Origin: Chloroflexota bacterium
GTDB lineage: Bacteria; Chloroflexota; Ktedonobacteria; Ktedonobacterales; Ktedonobacteraceae
Direction of reading: 5' to 3'
Length of the DNA stretch: 49,435 bases
Assembly (NCBI GenBank): GCA_005881495.1
Contig: VBHI01000213.1
Location: 1 to 49,435 of the forward strand
The position numbers and the translations under genes were made by a program. This document shows, piece after piece, positions 41,101 through 49,435 of this stretch (position 1 is its first letter; every line of letters begins with the position of its first letter). Below the pieces are notes generated by a model that saw only the letters and a list, made by a program, of their open reading frames with translations, had not been told where the DNA came from and searched no databases.

Positions 41101-42311
41101 AGTACTGATGCCAGAGCTAGATAGGCAAGAACAAGTACAGCTCGTGTCCACTTCGCCAGCCACAACGAGAGGGTTGCCCAGAGCAGCACAAGCACTGACA
41201 TGCTCAGTATCGAAAAGCGCAATTGCCTGATTGGCGAACCAGAAGAGTCGATACTCAGGGAGTAACTTATGGCGTAAAAGAGACCCAATAAGCTGGCAGC
41301 TACAATGGCATACATAACATAGCGCAAAGGATCACGCAGCACAGCCCAGCGATCCGTAAAGGGCCAGGCGCTACCATCGGAGCGCTTCAAAGAGATAGTC
41401 GCTGGAATAGCCAGCAACATTGCCATGCTCGGCCACCACCAGTAGGCAAGGCCGAGGGCATCGGCCACTGCCAGGTCTGCCACGAGCAGAGCGACCATAC
41501 CCAGGTAGGCAAAAGGCATAAAGCGCTGATAAATGGCCATGATGGTGTACATGATCGCCGCGTAGAGCGCAGAGATGGCGACGAGAACAGGTACAGAGAA
41601 CTCAACGTTGCTACCAGTTAACAATCTATAGGCGGAGAAGCCAACCAGTGGGATCAGGAGAGCGAAGATGATCGTATAAATGGTCGCAACGATACGAAAT
41701 GTTGGGAAGCGATAGGTAACAAAGCCGGTAATACCAAAGACAGCATGCACAACGAAGATAACCAGAAACGAGACAAGGAGGTTAGAGGTTGTGATTGTAA
41801 AGCTGAGCGAGCCAATCAACAGGAGAAACGCTCCTACAGAGGCGACAATGTTAATTGCCTGGTCAGCAAAGAAAGATCGCAAGGAGAATACACGACGTGG
41901 AGGCTGTGGTCTCACTGGTGGAGGAGCAGTGACAACTTGTTCTATTTTGGGAGAGAGAACGGGTGCAGGCGCTACTTTCGCCTCTTCAACATGTGGAGTG
42001 AATGGCTGAGCGGCGATTGGCGCTACGTGTGACTGTGCTCCGACAGGAACCAGGGGAACAACAGGCGAGGAGAGCTCTTTGAGATGGCGCACGGCACTCA
42101 AGCGGAACTGATAACGACGTATCAATTCAGCAACCCTGATATTTTCTCCACCATAGTTCGCAACACGTTGAAGGTCGTTGATAGCTGACTCCAGGAAACG
42201 CTCTTCTTTATCTGGATTCACTGGATAATTGCAGCGTGGACAATTTTCCGTTGTCTGGGGGTCAACGGACAGGCCACAGCAATCGCACTGTGCTACAAGT
42301 AACTGTTTCAT
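38175..42311 (-). CDS. Giant polytopic membrane protein with N-terminal zinc ribbon
   Basis: About 1378 residues. The N-terminus has a zinc ribbon C-D-C-C-G...C-P-R-C-N within the first 32 residues. Then come a helical region (R-F-L-E-S-A-I-N-D-L-Q-R-V-A), a proline-rich linker around residues 100-145, and then dozens of hydrophobic helices to the end. The helices seem to repeat in similar modules, with recurrent W-P-x and A-Y-x-x-x-G patterns. The ATG at 42311 follows GGGGGG; the frame upstream to 42434 is not needed. I recognise no catalytic motif. Such very large multi-helix proteins with a zinc ribbon seem typical of Ktedonobacteria, but their function is unknown. The stop is 30 bp from the pentapeptide gene start, so the two may be co-transcribed. 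Confidence 0.75.
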   Translation of the reverse strand: MKQLLVAQCDCCGLSVDPQTTENCPRCNYPVNPDKEERFLESAINDLQRVANYGGENIRVAELIRRYQFRLSAVRHLKELSSPVVPLVPVGAQSHVAPIAAQPFTPHVEEAKVAPAPVLSPKIEQVVTAPPPVRPQPPRRVFSLRSFFADQAINIVASVGAFLLLIGSLSFTITTSNLLVSFLVIFVVHAVFGITGFVTYRFPTFRIVATIYTIIFALLIPLVGFSAYRLLTGSNVEFSVPVLVAISALYAAIMYTIMAIYQRFMPFAYLGMVALLVADLAVADALGLAYWWWPSMAMLLAIPATISLKRSDGSAWPFTDRWAVLRDPLRYVMYAIVAASLLGLFYAISYSLSIDSSGSPIRQLRFSILSMSVLVLLWATLSLWLAKWTRAVLVLAYLALASVLALCYVFDFEPIGYALALTGVALLYHGLNRVAGRRLQPFGVLSLGLDQIALVLVFVVPLISSPLLPLQLFVAAYVPLLDLTSFLHFQTSWRTVAELIAVGLGIILTVSVTFSRAGLGKTPLKAGWCWLLLLSGFLLNWEYSIVVLAFGIEPVWAFLGLTLATMAGAVVVRWLFGAAWANPLDVLALFGMFSTLSLSLNQNQDSISALLLSFAALLYAVLLYQQRQNWLVLPLLFALSALLTLWNRPLVILLVGVLLPLVSVAIHKFISNRWNVARKGALSSLGLAYGWEWPLLVAGLVFGTMASMHSVIDNMSAVQYTFGMNVPIAVEIALLSVTWYASSAFARMKLWLIPSIGFAIGALLIPNNSFWVLLSLTPVLALPGVAISRFAGRDWALPLYIVAVLSGIMTGYTGYTQDHLLATSWALLGFAVLAYIIGVIENTQIPMWILPVFAIWSVIISAGPLGDLYRPPTVALVCAALGVFVRFLNLKPMPLFGSVRRNRFLAYALPFYAIALATAVLTGIYGTLANINKPFYGAVPDALLMYAVVAFALLVFERQPVWLWLVAGFTIWGTSLALELTAYYVLGIGVAMALAGLITGLLAKRFASKTSPTKSIQPLQSFTWSWPWYVTASVAAVLIGFWTSLPLAQPITGSIGYSMLAFTAIALAIMLVERIPELLVFPAGLAAGTIWLWEKPPLDLVPLMIAYSILCLLVFATQFIWRIVPPASLWLSAPVPHVILGLGGQVLVVLVIIGQGGLSNDSGQLVHVGAGSLLELAIMLFWYGFLHTGIVARTSAPVNDEGLRLQSVKHTKALQHWCYYAAGLLLSLVVSWELSAFGQTRLDVLLLAPASYLSVVAAFLMRDETLPGRHWVGQVVALAGAALLLLPALWFSFYDSNLTPTLVLIGESLALLLLGIATRLRIFILSSAALLVVGTLRALFLTTPPSLALMVLGVMLIVLATALFLLRHKLKVAWTQWE

Positions 42312-43614
42312 CGTACTACCCCCCTTTTGAATAAGGGTATTCTTACCCACAACATTGCAATCTGCATACTTGCAGAAAGGTATATGTATATGGTATACGA
42401 GACATTCACCCGGATGGAGTGTCAAATGTCCCATTTCTCAGTTACCTATTGAGATTGATCCCAACGTAAGCATATTGTATGTGCATCACAACGTTATCAC
42501 CCCGGCACAGCTGAGTCTCACGATCCTGTCACAGATACAAAATTGGAGCAGCCGCCTATGCTGAATACGAAGAGAGGCTTCACGCCCAGTCCATTCTCGC
42601 AGATTTTTTGCAACACAACCTCAAAAAGCGCTGTTTACCCCTGCTATGGCCGTATGCTATACTATAGCAGTGCCGCACATCACGAATACGCAGTCCCTCT
42701 CAATCCGCTTGACTTCTACTTCCACCATACTACAATACGATCATATTACGGTACTGACAGCCAAGTTGACAGCTAAACGCCTCAAAATGCTGGTTCATGC
42801 GCGGGGAAACACACGAGAGCAAGATATCACCAGTGAAACAGCTTGTTTGATTAAGAAAGATCATCAAAGATGTGGATGAACTGAATAGAAACACATGATA
42901 AGATGCTCAGTGGGCTTGAAAGCATGATGCCGTGAATTTGGACGAAATTTAGGCAGGTGAGGAGTATAAGAGCAGTTGTATTTTGTGCTTTCGCTGTCAG
43001 ATTTGCTGTTGTAGCGCCCGCAGAGAAATGGGTAACCTACTTCACATGCAGATTAGAGCCAAGCGAGATGACATGGTTTTCGTTTTTGTACCAAGTCATC
43101 CATTCGGCACCCCATAAACATCGTACGGTTCTTTTTTGTATAGCGGCAAATGAGGTGCTCGACAAAGTTCTTTCGTTAGAGACAGCTATCAAGGATCATG
43201 AAGAGGCGGATTGAAAACGGGAGGACAGTCGAGGCTACTCTGTCAGAGCTTGAGGCAAATGGTTGGCATATCACGATCGCAATGTACCTGCTCTGGGCAA
43301 GTGGGTGGAATGGGGACTGTATTAATGACAGTGTACAATCGTATGAGCAGAGAGGACGATGAAGACATCATTGACAGTCTGGTGAGCAGTATGCAAGTGA
43401 TCACCATTGTACTCAAGCTCAAGCTACTGTACTTGATATGACTCCCGCTCCAACTTTTCTTTTCGGACACTTTCTGTAGCTCTTGCATTGTATAAAATAT
43501 TGTGCAGTTAATAAATAGCGATACAGATTCATGTGGCAGTAGATAACAGAAGCGATGTCGAGAGCATTAACATTAGATGTTTAGCTCAATGCGAGCTACT
43601 CTCATTGGGTAGCC
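42312..43614. other. 1.3-kb stretch without a convincing gene
   Basis: AT-rich DNA between the giant membrane gene and the CHAT gene. It must hold the minus-strand promoter of the former. Around 42633-42663 a TTTACC and a TATACT with 18-bp spacing could be a plus-strand promoter, and a TGCTATACTATAGCA palindrome covers its -10. Short frames at 42957-43214, 43199-43362 and 43363-43441 have plausible codon use in places but no recognisable motif, and they shift frame against each other. This fits a decayed gene or an untranslated RNA. I cannot assign anything further. Confidence 0.4.
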
Positions 43615-43635
43615 ATGATACAGAAGGAGCCCGCT

Positions 43636-46600
43636 GTGGAAGATTACAATCGCATCACAGAGGATGTTCAACAGGCTTTTATGACGGGAGAAGTCTATGA
43701 AGAAACTCTTGACCCAGCATACTTAGAGGAATCAGTAGCTGCCTGGGAGCGTGTATTACACAATCCGGCCTTCAGGTTCGCGCCAGAAGAGTTCCAATTG
43801 CCAGTACTTGCCAATGCAGGACAAGCCTTTGTGCGGCGTTTTCAGCAAACAGAGATGCTAGTCGATCTTGATCGAGCTATACATTTGATGCGCGATGCCA
43901 AGAAACTTGCCTCAACTGATGTCTCTCGGCTACCTATCATACTGAATGCTCTGGGCGATATTCTGAGCATGCGCTACGATTACACAAGGCAAGTCAAAGA
44001 CCTGGAGGCATCTATTGCCTACTACCGCGATGCGATATCATACACATCACCTGACGACCCAAACTTACCCGTCTACCTTAACAACCTGGGCACGGCTCTG
44101 CATCATCACTACAAACGAACAGAGACGCTAGCTAGCCTGGAAGAGGCTATCAAGGTACTTAGGGAGGCACTACAAAAAACTTCAGCCACCTCATCCGAGT
44201 ATGCAACATATGCCAATAATCTTGGCAATGCCTTGTACAGCCGCCATATCCACCTCGGAGAGACCCGGGACCTCCAACAGGCCCTGGAGCTTCACCAGAG
44301 AGCCGTTGAAGAAACAATACCGGGTTCGCCATCTTTACCGGGTTATCTTTCCAACCTGGGTAACGACATAAGCAGACGCTTCGAGCAAACTGGTGAGATC
44401 AAGGATCTTGAAGAAGCCATCGACACATACAGGCAAGCCGTTTCCCTCGCCTCATCAGATGACCCTCAACGCTCTTACTATCTCAATAACCTGGCCGGAT
44501 GCCTGGGAATATACTACGATTTTACGGGCAAATTGGAGGCTCTGGAGGAAACCATTCAGCTCTTCCAGGATCTGGTACAACACACCACACATGATGATCC
44601 TGATTTTCCTGACTACCTGGCCAATTTGGCACATAGTCTCCACAGCCATTTTGAGCAACTTGGACAAATCCAGGATCTGCAAAAAGCCATCACTCTCTGT
44701 CGAGACGCCATTACCCTCCACCAAAATTCACCCGACCCTTTCGCATTGCCTGACTACCTCAATCTTCTCGGCGATATGTTGCTCGATGCCTATGAGTACG
44801 AGGGACTCACTGAGTACATGAAAGAAGCTATTGAGCTTCATAAAGCAGCTTTAGAGCGAACTTCACCCGATCATCCTGATTACCCAAGATATCTGATAAG
44901 CCTTCTAGCAGTATTCAGAAGCCGCTATACGCGTACCGGACAACTCACGGACTTGCTGGAGGCAATCAATCTGGCGGAAGAGGGGATAGACCAGGTACCT
45001 GAAGCATACCTTGTAATGCATGCTATGCTGCGATACAACCTTGGCCAGCTTCTTCTCGCTCGTTACGAACGGACCCAGCAATGGGAAGACCTCGAGCAGG
45101 CGACCAAGTATTTCCAGTACGGAGTGCAGAACTTCCCGCCTGGTTCATTAATGCAAGCGCGTAGCTATAATACTTTAGGCAACGCTCTGCGCAGGCAATA
45201 CCTTCAGACGAAGCAACAAATCAACCTGGAGAACGCCATTGAGGCACTTCAAACTTCTATACATCTGCGCCCTACCGATTCACCTGAACTCGTAGGTGCG
45301 TACAATGATCTCGGCAATGCCATGCGCGATCGCTCTACTTCGACATCGAAAGTGGAGGATCTGCAGGAAGCGATCAAGGCTTTCCAAAAAGCGCTGCAAC
45401 TGCTTCAGAATACCTTTTCAATCAATAGACCCATCATACTTAGCAACCTTGGGAATGCCTTGCGTGAATACTACCTTCATCTGAAACAGCAGGAAACTTT
45501 ACAGCAAGCACAAGCAGTTTTACAGCAAACAAGAGAGGTGTGTGAGGAGGCTTGCCAACGAGGCTTGCAAATTATACCTGAGGTGGCACTGGGTACTGCC
45601 CGTTTCTGGGGAAATTCGGAGGCGGACCAGGGAGAGTGGACTGAGGCTGCTCACGCTTACACGTATGCGTTACAGGCGCTTGAGCAGCTCTACCGTGTCC
45701 AACTCCTGCAGACAGATAAGGAACATCGGTTGAGTGAGGTGAGTGGCCTCTATATCCGTGCTGCCTACACAATGGCCCGTGCCGGACAGATTCGTGAGGC
45801 CACAACCACGCTTGAACAAGGGCGAGCCAAGCGATTAAGCGAGGCTCTTGCTCGAGATCAAGCCGTCCTTGAGGATGTCCAGGAATTGCACTCAGATGCC
45901 TACCAACACTACCGGAATGCTACGGAACGGCTGCGTCAACTTGAGCAAGCCGAACGAGAAGGGCGTATTCTCAACTTTAGCAGGCAAGCACAAGCAGTTC
46001 CAAAAATACAGGGCACGAGCATTACTGGTGAGCAAATCCGTAAGGCTCACGAGGATTTAGAGATGGCTATTATGGGCATTCGTCATATTCCAGGCCGTGA
46101 GAACTTCCTGACTCTACCGACCTTTCAAGACATTATCAAGGCTGTCCTTCCCGGTATCCCTCTGGTCTACCTGGCAACAACGCAGCGTGGGAGCTTCGCA
46201 TTACTAGTCCATGGCGAGAGTGAAAGCCCTGAGGCAATCTTCGTAGGTACATTCACAGAGGATCATCTACGAGGGCTGTTGGTCAAACTAGGAGGAGAAG
46301 TATTCTTCGAGGGGTACATCCCTGGTCAAGAGTTAGGATCACCAGCGCTGCTGAAGCGCTCTCTGGCGGAGATACTCCCCAGGATAGGAACTGGCCTTCT
46401 AGGCGTTGTAGCTCGTCGTCTATCTGAACTGGGAACGACTGGAATTGTCTTGATTCCTACAGGGCTGCTAGGAATCCTGCCACTTCATGCTGCCTCTTAT
46501 GTATCCAACGATAAAGAAACCACCCTGCTCGAGGAGTTTGACGTAGCCTATGCTCCTTCAGCGCGAGTACTGACAGCAGCAAGACAGGAGGCACAGAAAC

Positions 46601-47325
46601 GTAAAGCGGCCTCTCCACACTTTGTCGGTGTAGGCAACCCTCGCCGTACTGAGGTAACCAGCCTGCCCTCTGCACATGTTGAAGTAGAAACTATTGAGCA
46701 GATGCTACCTGTAGGGTCTTTCGATACACTTTACGAAGAGCAAGCGACAGTAGAGAACGTCTGGAAGATACTACCACACGCGACTATTGCTCATTTCGCA
46801 TGCCACGGAAACTTTGAGATCTCTGAACCATTAGACTCCGCCCTGCTTTTATCGGATGCAAACCTAACCTTGCGTGACCTGCTCAATGCGCAACCAGCAT
46901 ACCTCGCTCGCCTGCAAATGGTGGCTCTTTCCGCCTGTCGGACTGCCTTTACCGATTTCCAGCACCTTCCCGACGAGGTCATAGGACTACAGGCAGGTTT
47001 CTTGCAAGCAGGCATCCCTTCCGTCATCGGGACACTATGGCCGGTGAACGATCTCAGCACTGCACTGCTCATGACTCGCTTTTATGAATTCTACCTGCGC
47101 GGTGATGCACAGACAGGTCTCCCTCCACAACCACCAGCACGAGCTTTGCGCCTGGCACAGCATTGGCTACGGAAACTCACTGCTGATGACATAGACGCTT
47201 ACCTGGAGAATCAGCCAGACAGACAGGTGCGCCCAGTCGAGCAGGACGCTATAACACCAAACAGAGAACATCCCTATGCTAATCCATATTACTGGGCTGC
47301 CTTTGTTTACTACGGAGTGCTATAG
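43636..47325 (+). CDS. TPR-repeat CHAT-domain peptidase
   Basis: About 1229 residues. Roughly the first 660 form an array of about a dozen TPR-like units with a period near 45 residues (L-E-E-A-I-x-x-Y-R-x-A-V, Y-L-x-N-L-G-N-x-L-x-x-R-Y-x-x-T-G). A helical linker follows. The C-terminal CHAT domain, a caspase-like clan CD peptidase, has the catalytic His1057 in H-F-A-C-H-G-N-F and Cys1101 in L-S-A-C-R-T-A, then G-L-Q-A-G-F-L-Q-A-G-I-P-S-V-I-G-T-L-W and a terminal Y-Y-W-A-A-F-V-Y-Y-G. The GTG at 43636 has AAGGAG six bases upstream and is preferred to the ATG at 43615, which lacks a site. It precedes a caspase-family gene on the same strand. Confidence 0.93.
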   Translation: MEDYNRITEDVQQAFMTGEVYEETLDPAYLEESVAAWERVLHNPAFRFAPEEFQLPVLANAGQAFVRRFQQTEMLVDLDRAIHLMRDAKKLASTDVSRLPIILNALGDILSMRYDYTRQVKDLEASIAYYRDAISYTSPDDPNLPVYLNNLGTALHHHYKRTETLASLEEAIKVLREALQKTSATSSEYATYANNLGNALYSRHIHLGETRDLQQALELHQRAVEETIPGSPSLPGYLSNLGNDISRRFEQTGEIKDLEEAIDTYRQAVSLASSDDPQRSYYLNNLAGCLGIYYDFTGKLEALEETIQLFQDLVQHTTHDDPDFPDYLANLAHSLHSHFEQLGQIQDLQKAITLCRDAITLHQNSPDPFALPDYLNLLGDMLLDAYEYEGLTEYMKEAIELHKAALERTSPDHPDYPRYLISLLAVFRSRYTRTGQLTDLLEAINLAEEGIDQVPEAYLVMHAMLRYNLGQLLLARYERTQQWEDLEQATKYFQYGVQNFPPGSLMQARSYNTLGNALRRQYLQTKQQINLENAIEALQTSIHLRPTDSPELVGAYNDLGNAMRDRSTSTSKVEDLQEAIKAFQKALQLLQNTFSINRPIILSNLGNALREYYLHLKQQETLQQAQAVLQQTREVCEEACQRGLQIIPEVALGTARFWGNSEADQGEWTEAAHAYTYALQALEQLYRVQLLQTDKEHRLSEVSGLYIRAAYTMARAGQIREATTTLEQGRAKRLSEALARDQAVLEDVQELHSDAYQHYRNATERLRQLEQAEREGRILNFSRQAQAVPKIQGTSITGEQIRKAHEDLEMAIMGIRHIPGRENFLTLPTFQDIIKAVLPGIPLVYLATTQRGSFALLVHGESESPEAIFVGTFTEDHLRGLLVKLGGEVFFEGYIPGQELGSPALLKRSLAEILPRIGTGLLGVVARRLSELGTTGIVLIPTGLLGILPLHAASYVSNDKETTLLEEFDVAYAPSARVLTAARQEAQKRKAASPHFVGVGNPRRTEVTSLPSAHVEVETIEQMLPVGSFDTLYEEQATVENVWKILPHATIAHFACHGNFEISEPLDSALLLSDANLTLRDLLNAQPAYLARLQMVALSACRTAFTDFQHLPDEVIGLQAGFLQAGIPSVIGTLWPVNDLSTALLMTRFYEFYLRGDAQTGLPPQPPARALRLAQHWLRKLTADDIDAYLENQPDRQVRPVEQDAITPNREHPYANPYYWAAFVYYGVL

Positions 47326-47479
47326 CACATTCAGAGGCAATCGCAAATGATTGTAATAAACTAATGTACATCTAAAATAACAAAAGCCTGCTGTGCCGGA
47401 AGAGGCTCTTAAACAAGGGGCTCGAGGCACGAGTGCAGAACAAGTCACCTGGCTACGGCCTCTCCCTTCAGGAGGAACT

Positions 47480-49435
47480 ATGCACAGTAAGATACCTAGA
47501 GAGTCCAGGATATATGCGCTACTCATTGGGATCGATTGTTATTTGCCCAATGCCTTACCAGATGGTTCTTCTTACGCCAGCCTGGGAGGATGTGTTCGGG
47601 ATATTACCGAGGTAGAGGCTTTCCTGAACGGCAAGCTAAGGCTTCAGGATCAGCAGATCATCAAGCTGACCGCCTCTAACGGCGGAACAACGGAGCCCCA
47701 CGAGCCTCGTGAGCAGTGGCCTGCTTATGAAAACATGGTGGCCGCGTTCCATAAGGTGGCTCAGCTAGCGCAAGCAGGTGACCAGGTTTATATCCACTAT
47801 TCCGGTCACGGCGGGCGAACGCAACCAACGCTGCTTCCAGAACAGAAAGGAGTGAACGGCTTTGACGAAGCGCTCGTCCCAACAGACATCGGGAACTCGA
47901 CCACGCGTTACCTACGCGACGTTGAGATGGCGCATCTGCTAAGGACCATGGTGGACAAAGGACTGATTGTCACCATTGTGCTCGATAGTTGCCACTCCGG
48001 CAGTGCAACGAGAGGGGCCAGTGGTGACACCGTACGAGGTTTGAGCACGATCGATACGACCTCACGCCCGATGGAGAGCCTTGTCGCATCCAGAGATATG
48101 CTGGCTGAGACCTGGCGACTCCTGGATAGAGGGGGAACACGCGGCTTCCAACTGGGCAGTGGTTGGCTCCCCGAAGTCAAAGACTATGTCCTGCTGGCGG
48201 CTTGCCGGGCCACCGAGTCTGCCTATGAGCATCGTTTCGAGCAGTCTGGGAAACACGGTGTGCTAACCTACTGGTTCCTGGATTCGCTTAAGCAGCTCAG
48301 ACCAGGACTCACGTTTAAGCAGTTGCATGATCGCATCCTGGCGAAAGTACACTCCGAATTTGTCCTTCAGACTCCTCAGTTGCAGGGTGATGCGAACCGT
48401 ACCGTTTTCGGCGTCGAGCACATACAACCTTTCTACGCGGTCAACGTCATGCGGGTTGAGCCTGTGCAGAAACGACTACTGCTGAATGGCGGACAAGTGC
48501 ATGCGATACGCAAGGGAGCTCAATTTATAATATATCCGCCTGATGCTACCGATTTCGCTCAGGTCAGCCAACGTCAGGCACTGGTCGAGATTACCGAACT
48601 GGGCGCAACAGACTCCTGGGCCACCGTTCTCACCTCTTTCCGTCCTGAGCCTATCCAGCAGGGCGCGCAAGCTGTGCTAATCGATCCGGGATCGATTCGG
48701 CTCCGTCGCACTGTTCGCCTCGTGAAACAGCCTCATCTCCCTGCAACCATCGCTCAGGATCAGGCTCTCAAGCAGGTCGAGCAAGCGATTCTCCAACACG
48801 GCAAAGGTTTTATCACCCTGGCTGGTCCTGATGAAACAACAGACTACCAGGTGACCATCACTGCGACCGGTAACTACGAGATCTGGGACCCGGCAGGTGT
48901 GCCACTTGCCAACGTGCGTCCTGTCCAGTCTATCGAGCAGAGTGGTGCTGCCGAGCAGGTTGCGCGAAGGCTGGTGCATTTGACCAAGTATCGCAACACT
49001 CTGCAACTTGACAATGCAGACATCACATCGCCTCTAGCAGGCAATCTCCTGGTCGAACTGGCGGGAGTACAAGCAGCATATGATCCCCAGGATAGGCCGG
49101 AACCGCAGCCATTTCGTGATCCTGGCGACACTCCCGTATTGAAGCCTGGAGAATGGACGTTTCTGCGTGTGAAGAATACCTCTCCTCAGGTGCTCAATGT
49201 CACGGTGTTAGACCTGGGACCGGATTGGAGCATTACCCAGATCTATCCTTCCCGCCAAGATACCCTCTCTATGACCTTTGACCCGGGTCAAGAGATGTTG
49301 TTCCCCCTGCAAGCCTACCTTCCGGAAGGCTACACCGATGCTCTTGACATCCTCAAGGTCTTTGCGACCGTGGGGAGTACGAATTTCCGCTGGTTGGAAT
49401 TGCCCGCTCTAGATCAACCATTTGTCAGCAAGGGA
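47480..49435 (+). CDS. Caspase-family peptidase (incomplete at window end)
   Basis: An open frame of 652 codons that runs past the window end without a stop. The ATG follows GGAGGAA. Residues about 1-300 are a caspase/metacaspase p20-p10-like domain: Y-A-L-L-I-G-I-D, His110 in I-H-Y-S-G-H-G-G, Cys171 in V-L-D-S-C-H-S-G, then L-A-A-C-R-A-T-E-S-A-Y-E and T-Y-W-F-L-D-S-L. Residues about 310-540 hold beta-rich segments with no clear match. From about 555, G-E-W-T-F-L-R-V-K-N then V-T-V-L-D-L-G-P-D-W-S-I-T-Q-I-Y-P-S resembles the DUF4384-type domain often attached to bacterial caspases. It is encoded 154 bp after the TPR-CHAT gene. Confidence 0.9.
   Translation, partial: MHSKIPRESRIYALLIGIDCYLPNALPDGSSYASLGGCVRDITEVEAFLNGKLRLQDQQIIKLTASNGGTTEPHEPREQWPAYENMVAAFHKVAQLAQAGDQVYIHYSGHGGRTQPTLLPEQKGVNGFDEALVPTDIGNSTTRYLRDVEMAHLLRTMVDKGLIVTIVLDSCHSGSATRGASGDTVRGLSTIDTTSRPMESLVASRDMLAETWRLLDRGGTRGFQLGSGWLPEVKDYVLLAACRATESAYEHRFEQSGKHGVLTYWFLDSLKQLRPGLTFKQLHDRILAKVHSEFVLQTPQLQGDANRTVFGVEHIQPFYAVNVMRVEPVQKRLLLNGGQVHAIRKGAQFIIYPPDATDFAQVSQRQALVEITELGATDSWATVLTSFRPEPIQQGAQAVLIDPGSIRLRRTVRLVKQPHLPATIAQDQALKQVEQAILQHGKGFITLAGPDETTDYQVTITATGNYEIWDPAGVPLANVRPVQSIEQSGAAEQVARRLVHLTKYRNTLQLDNADITSPLAGNLLVELAGVQAAYDPQDRPEPQPFRDPGDTPVLKPGEWTFLRVKNTSPQVLNVTVLDLGPDWSITQIYPSRQDTLSMTFDPGQEMLFPLQAYLPEGYTDALDILKVFATVGSTNFRWLELPALDQPFVSKG

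Overview
The window looks like part of a chromosome from a filamentous, spore-forming Chloroflexota bacterium of the Ktedonobacteria type. This is an inference from gene content: a class III PHA synthase pair, a T-box-controlled trpS-trp operon, IS607/TnpB elements, a TPR-CHAT protein beside a caspase-like protein, WD40 repeats, and small palindromic repeats inside and between genes. No rRNA, tRNA or CRISPR array was seen. GC is moderate except for one clearly GC-rich gene (GH31).

Left part (1-8500, all minus strand): a DUF3307 membrane protein, an O-antigen-ligase-like membrane protein, a HemL-like class III aminotransferase, a DtxR/MntR-type regulator, and a polyhydroxyalkanoate cluster (phasin-like protein, phaE, phaC, then a PhaJ-like MaoC hydratase). 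Several units end in strong hairpin terminators.

Centre left (8491-19277, plus strand): a near-consensus sigma-70 promoter, a tryptophan T-box leader, then trpS-trpE-trpG-trpD-trpCF(fused)-trpB-trpA, followed by aroH (chorismate mutase) and aroF (DAHP synthase), ending in an 18-bp perfect hairpin. Tryptophan synthesis and tRNA-Trp charging therefore appear to answer to the same uncharged-tRNA sensor. The operon carries several small palindromic repeats, some translated in frame inside trpS, trpE, trpG and trpC, and one that supplies the trpE stop codon.

Centre (19305-29153): a QueD/PTPS enzyme (minus), a GC-rich GH31 alpha-glucosidase behind its own promoter and a heptamer repeat block, a seven-blade WD40 lipoprotein, then a mobile-element graveyard. 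It holds an IS607-type element with a truncated tnpA and full-length, unusually large tnpB; a deleted IS3 remnant; a small membrane protein; and a second IS607 element with intact tnpA but a broken tnpB.

Centre right (29179-37632): a fructan/sucrose-type locus. On the minus strand, a solute-binding lipoprotein, two ABC permeases and a GH32 beta-fructosidase form an operon. It diverges from a LacI-family regulator whose promoter lies between two LacI-type palindromes. A glycogen synthase (glgA) follows lacI.

Right part (37640-49435): a frameshifted pentapeptide-repeat gene, a very large polytopic membrane protein with an N-terminal zinc ribbon, a 1.3-kb stretch without a convincing gene, then a TPR-CHAT peptidase (1229 aa) followed 154 bp later by a caspase-family peptidase that runs off the window end. 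The CHAT/caspase pair is the best candidate in this window for a proteolytic signalling, defence or cell-death module.
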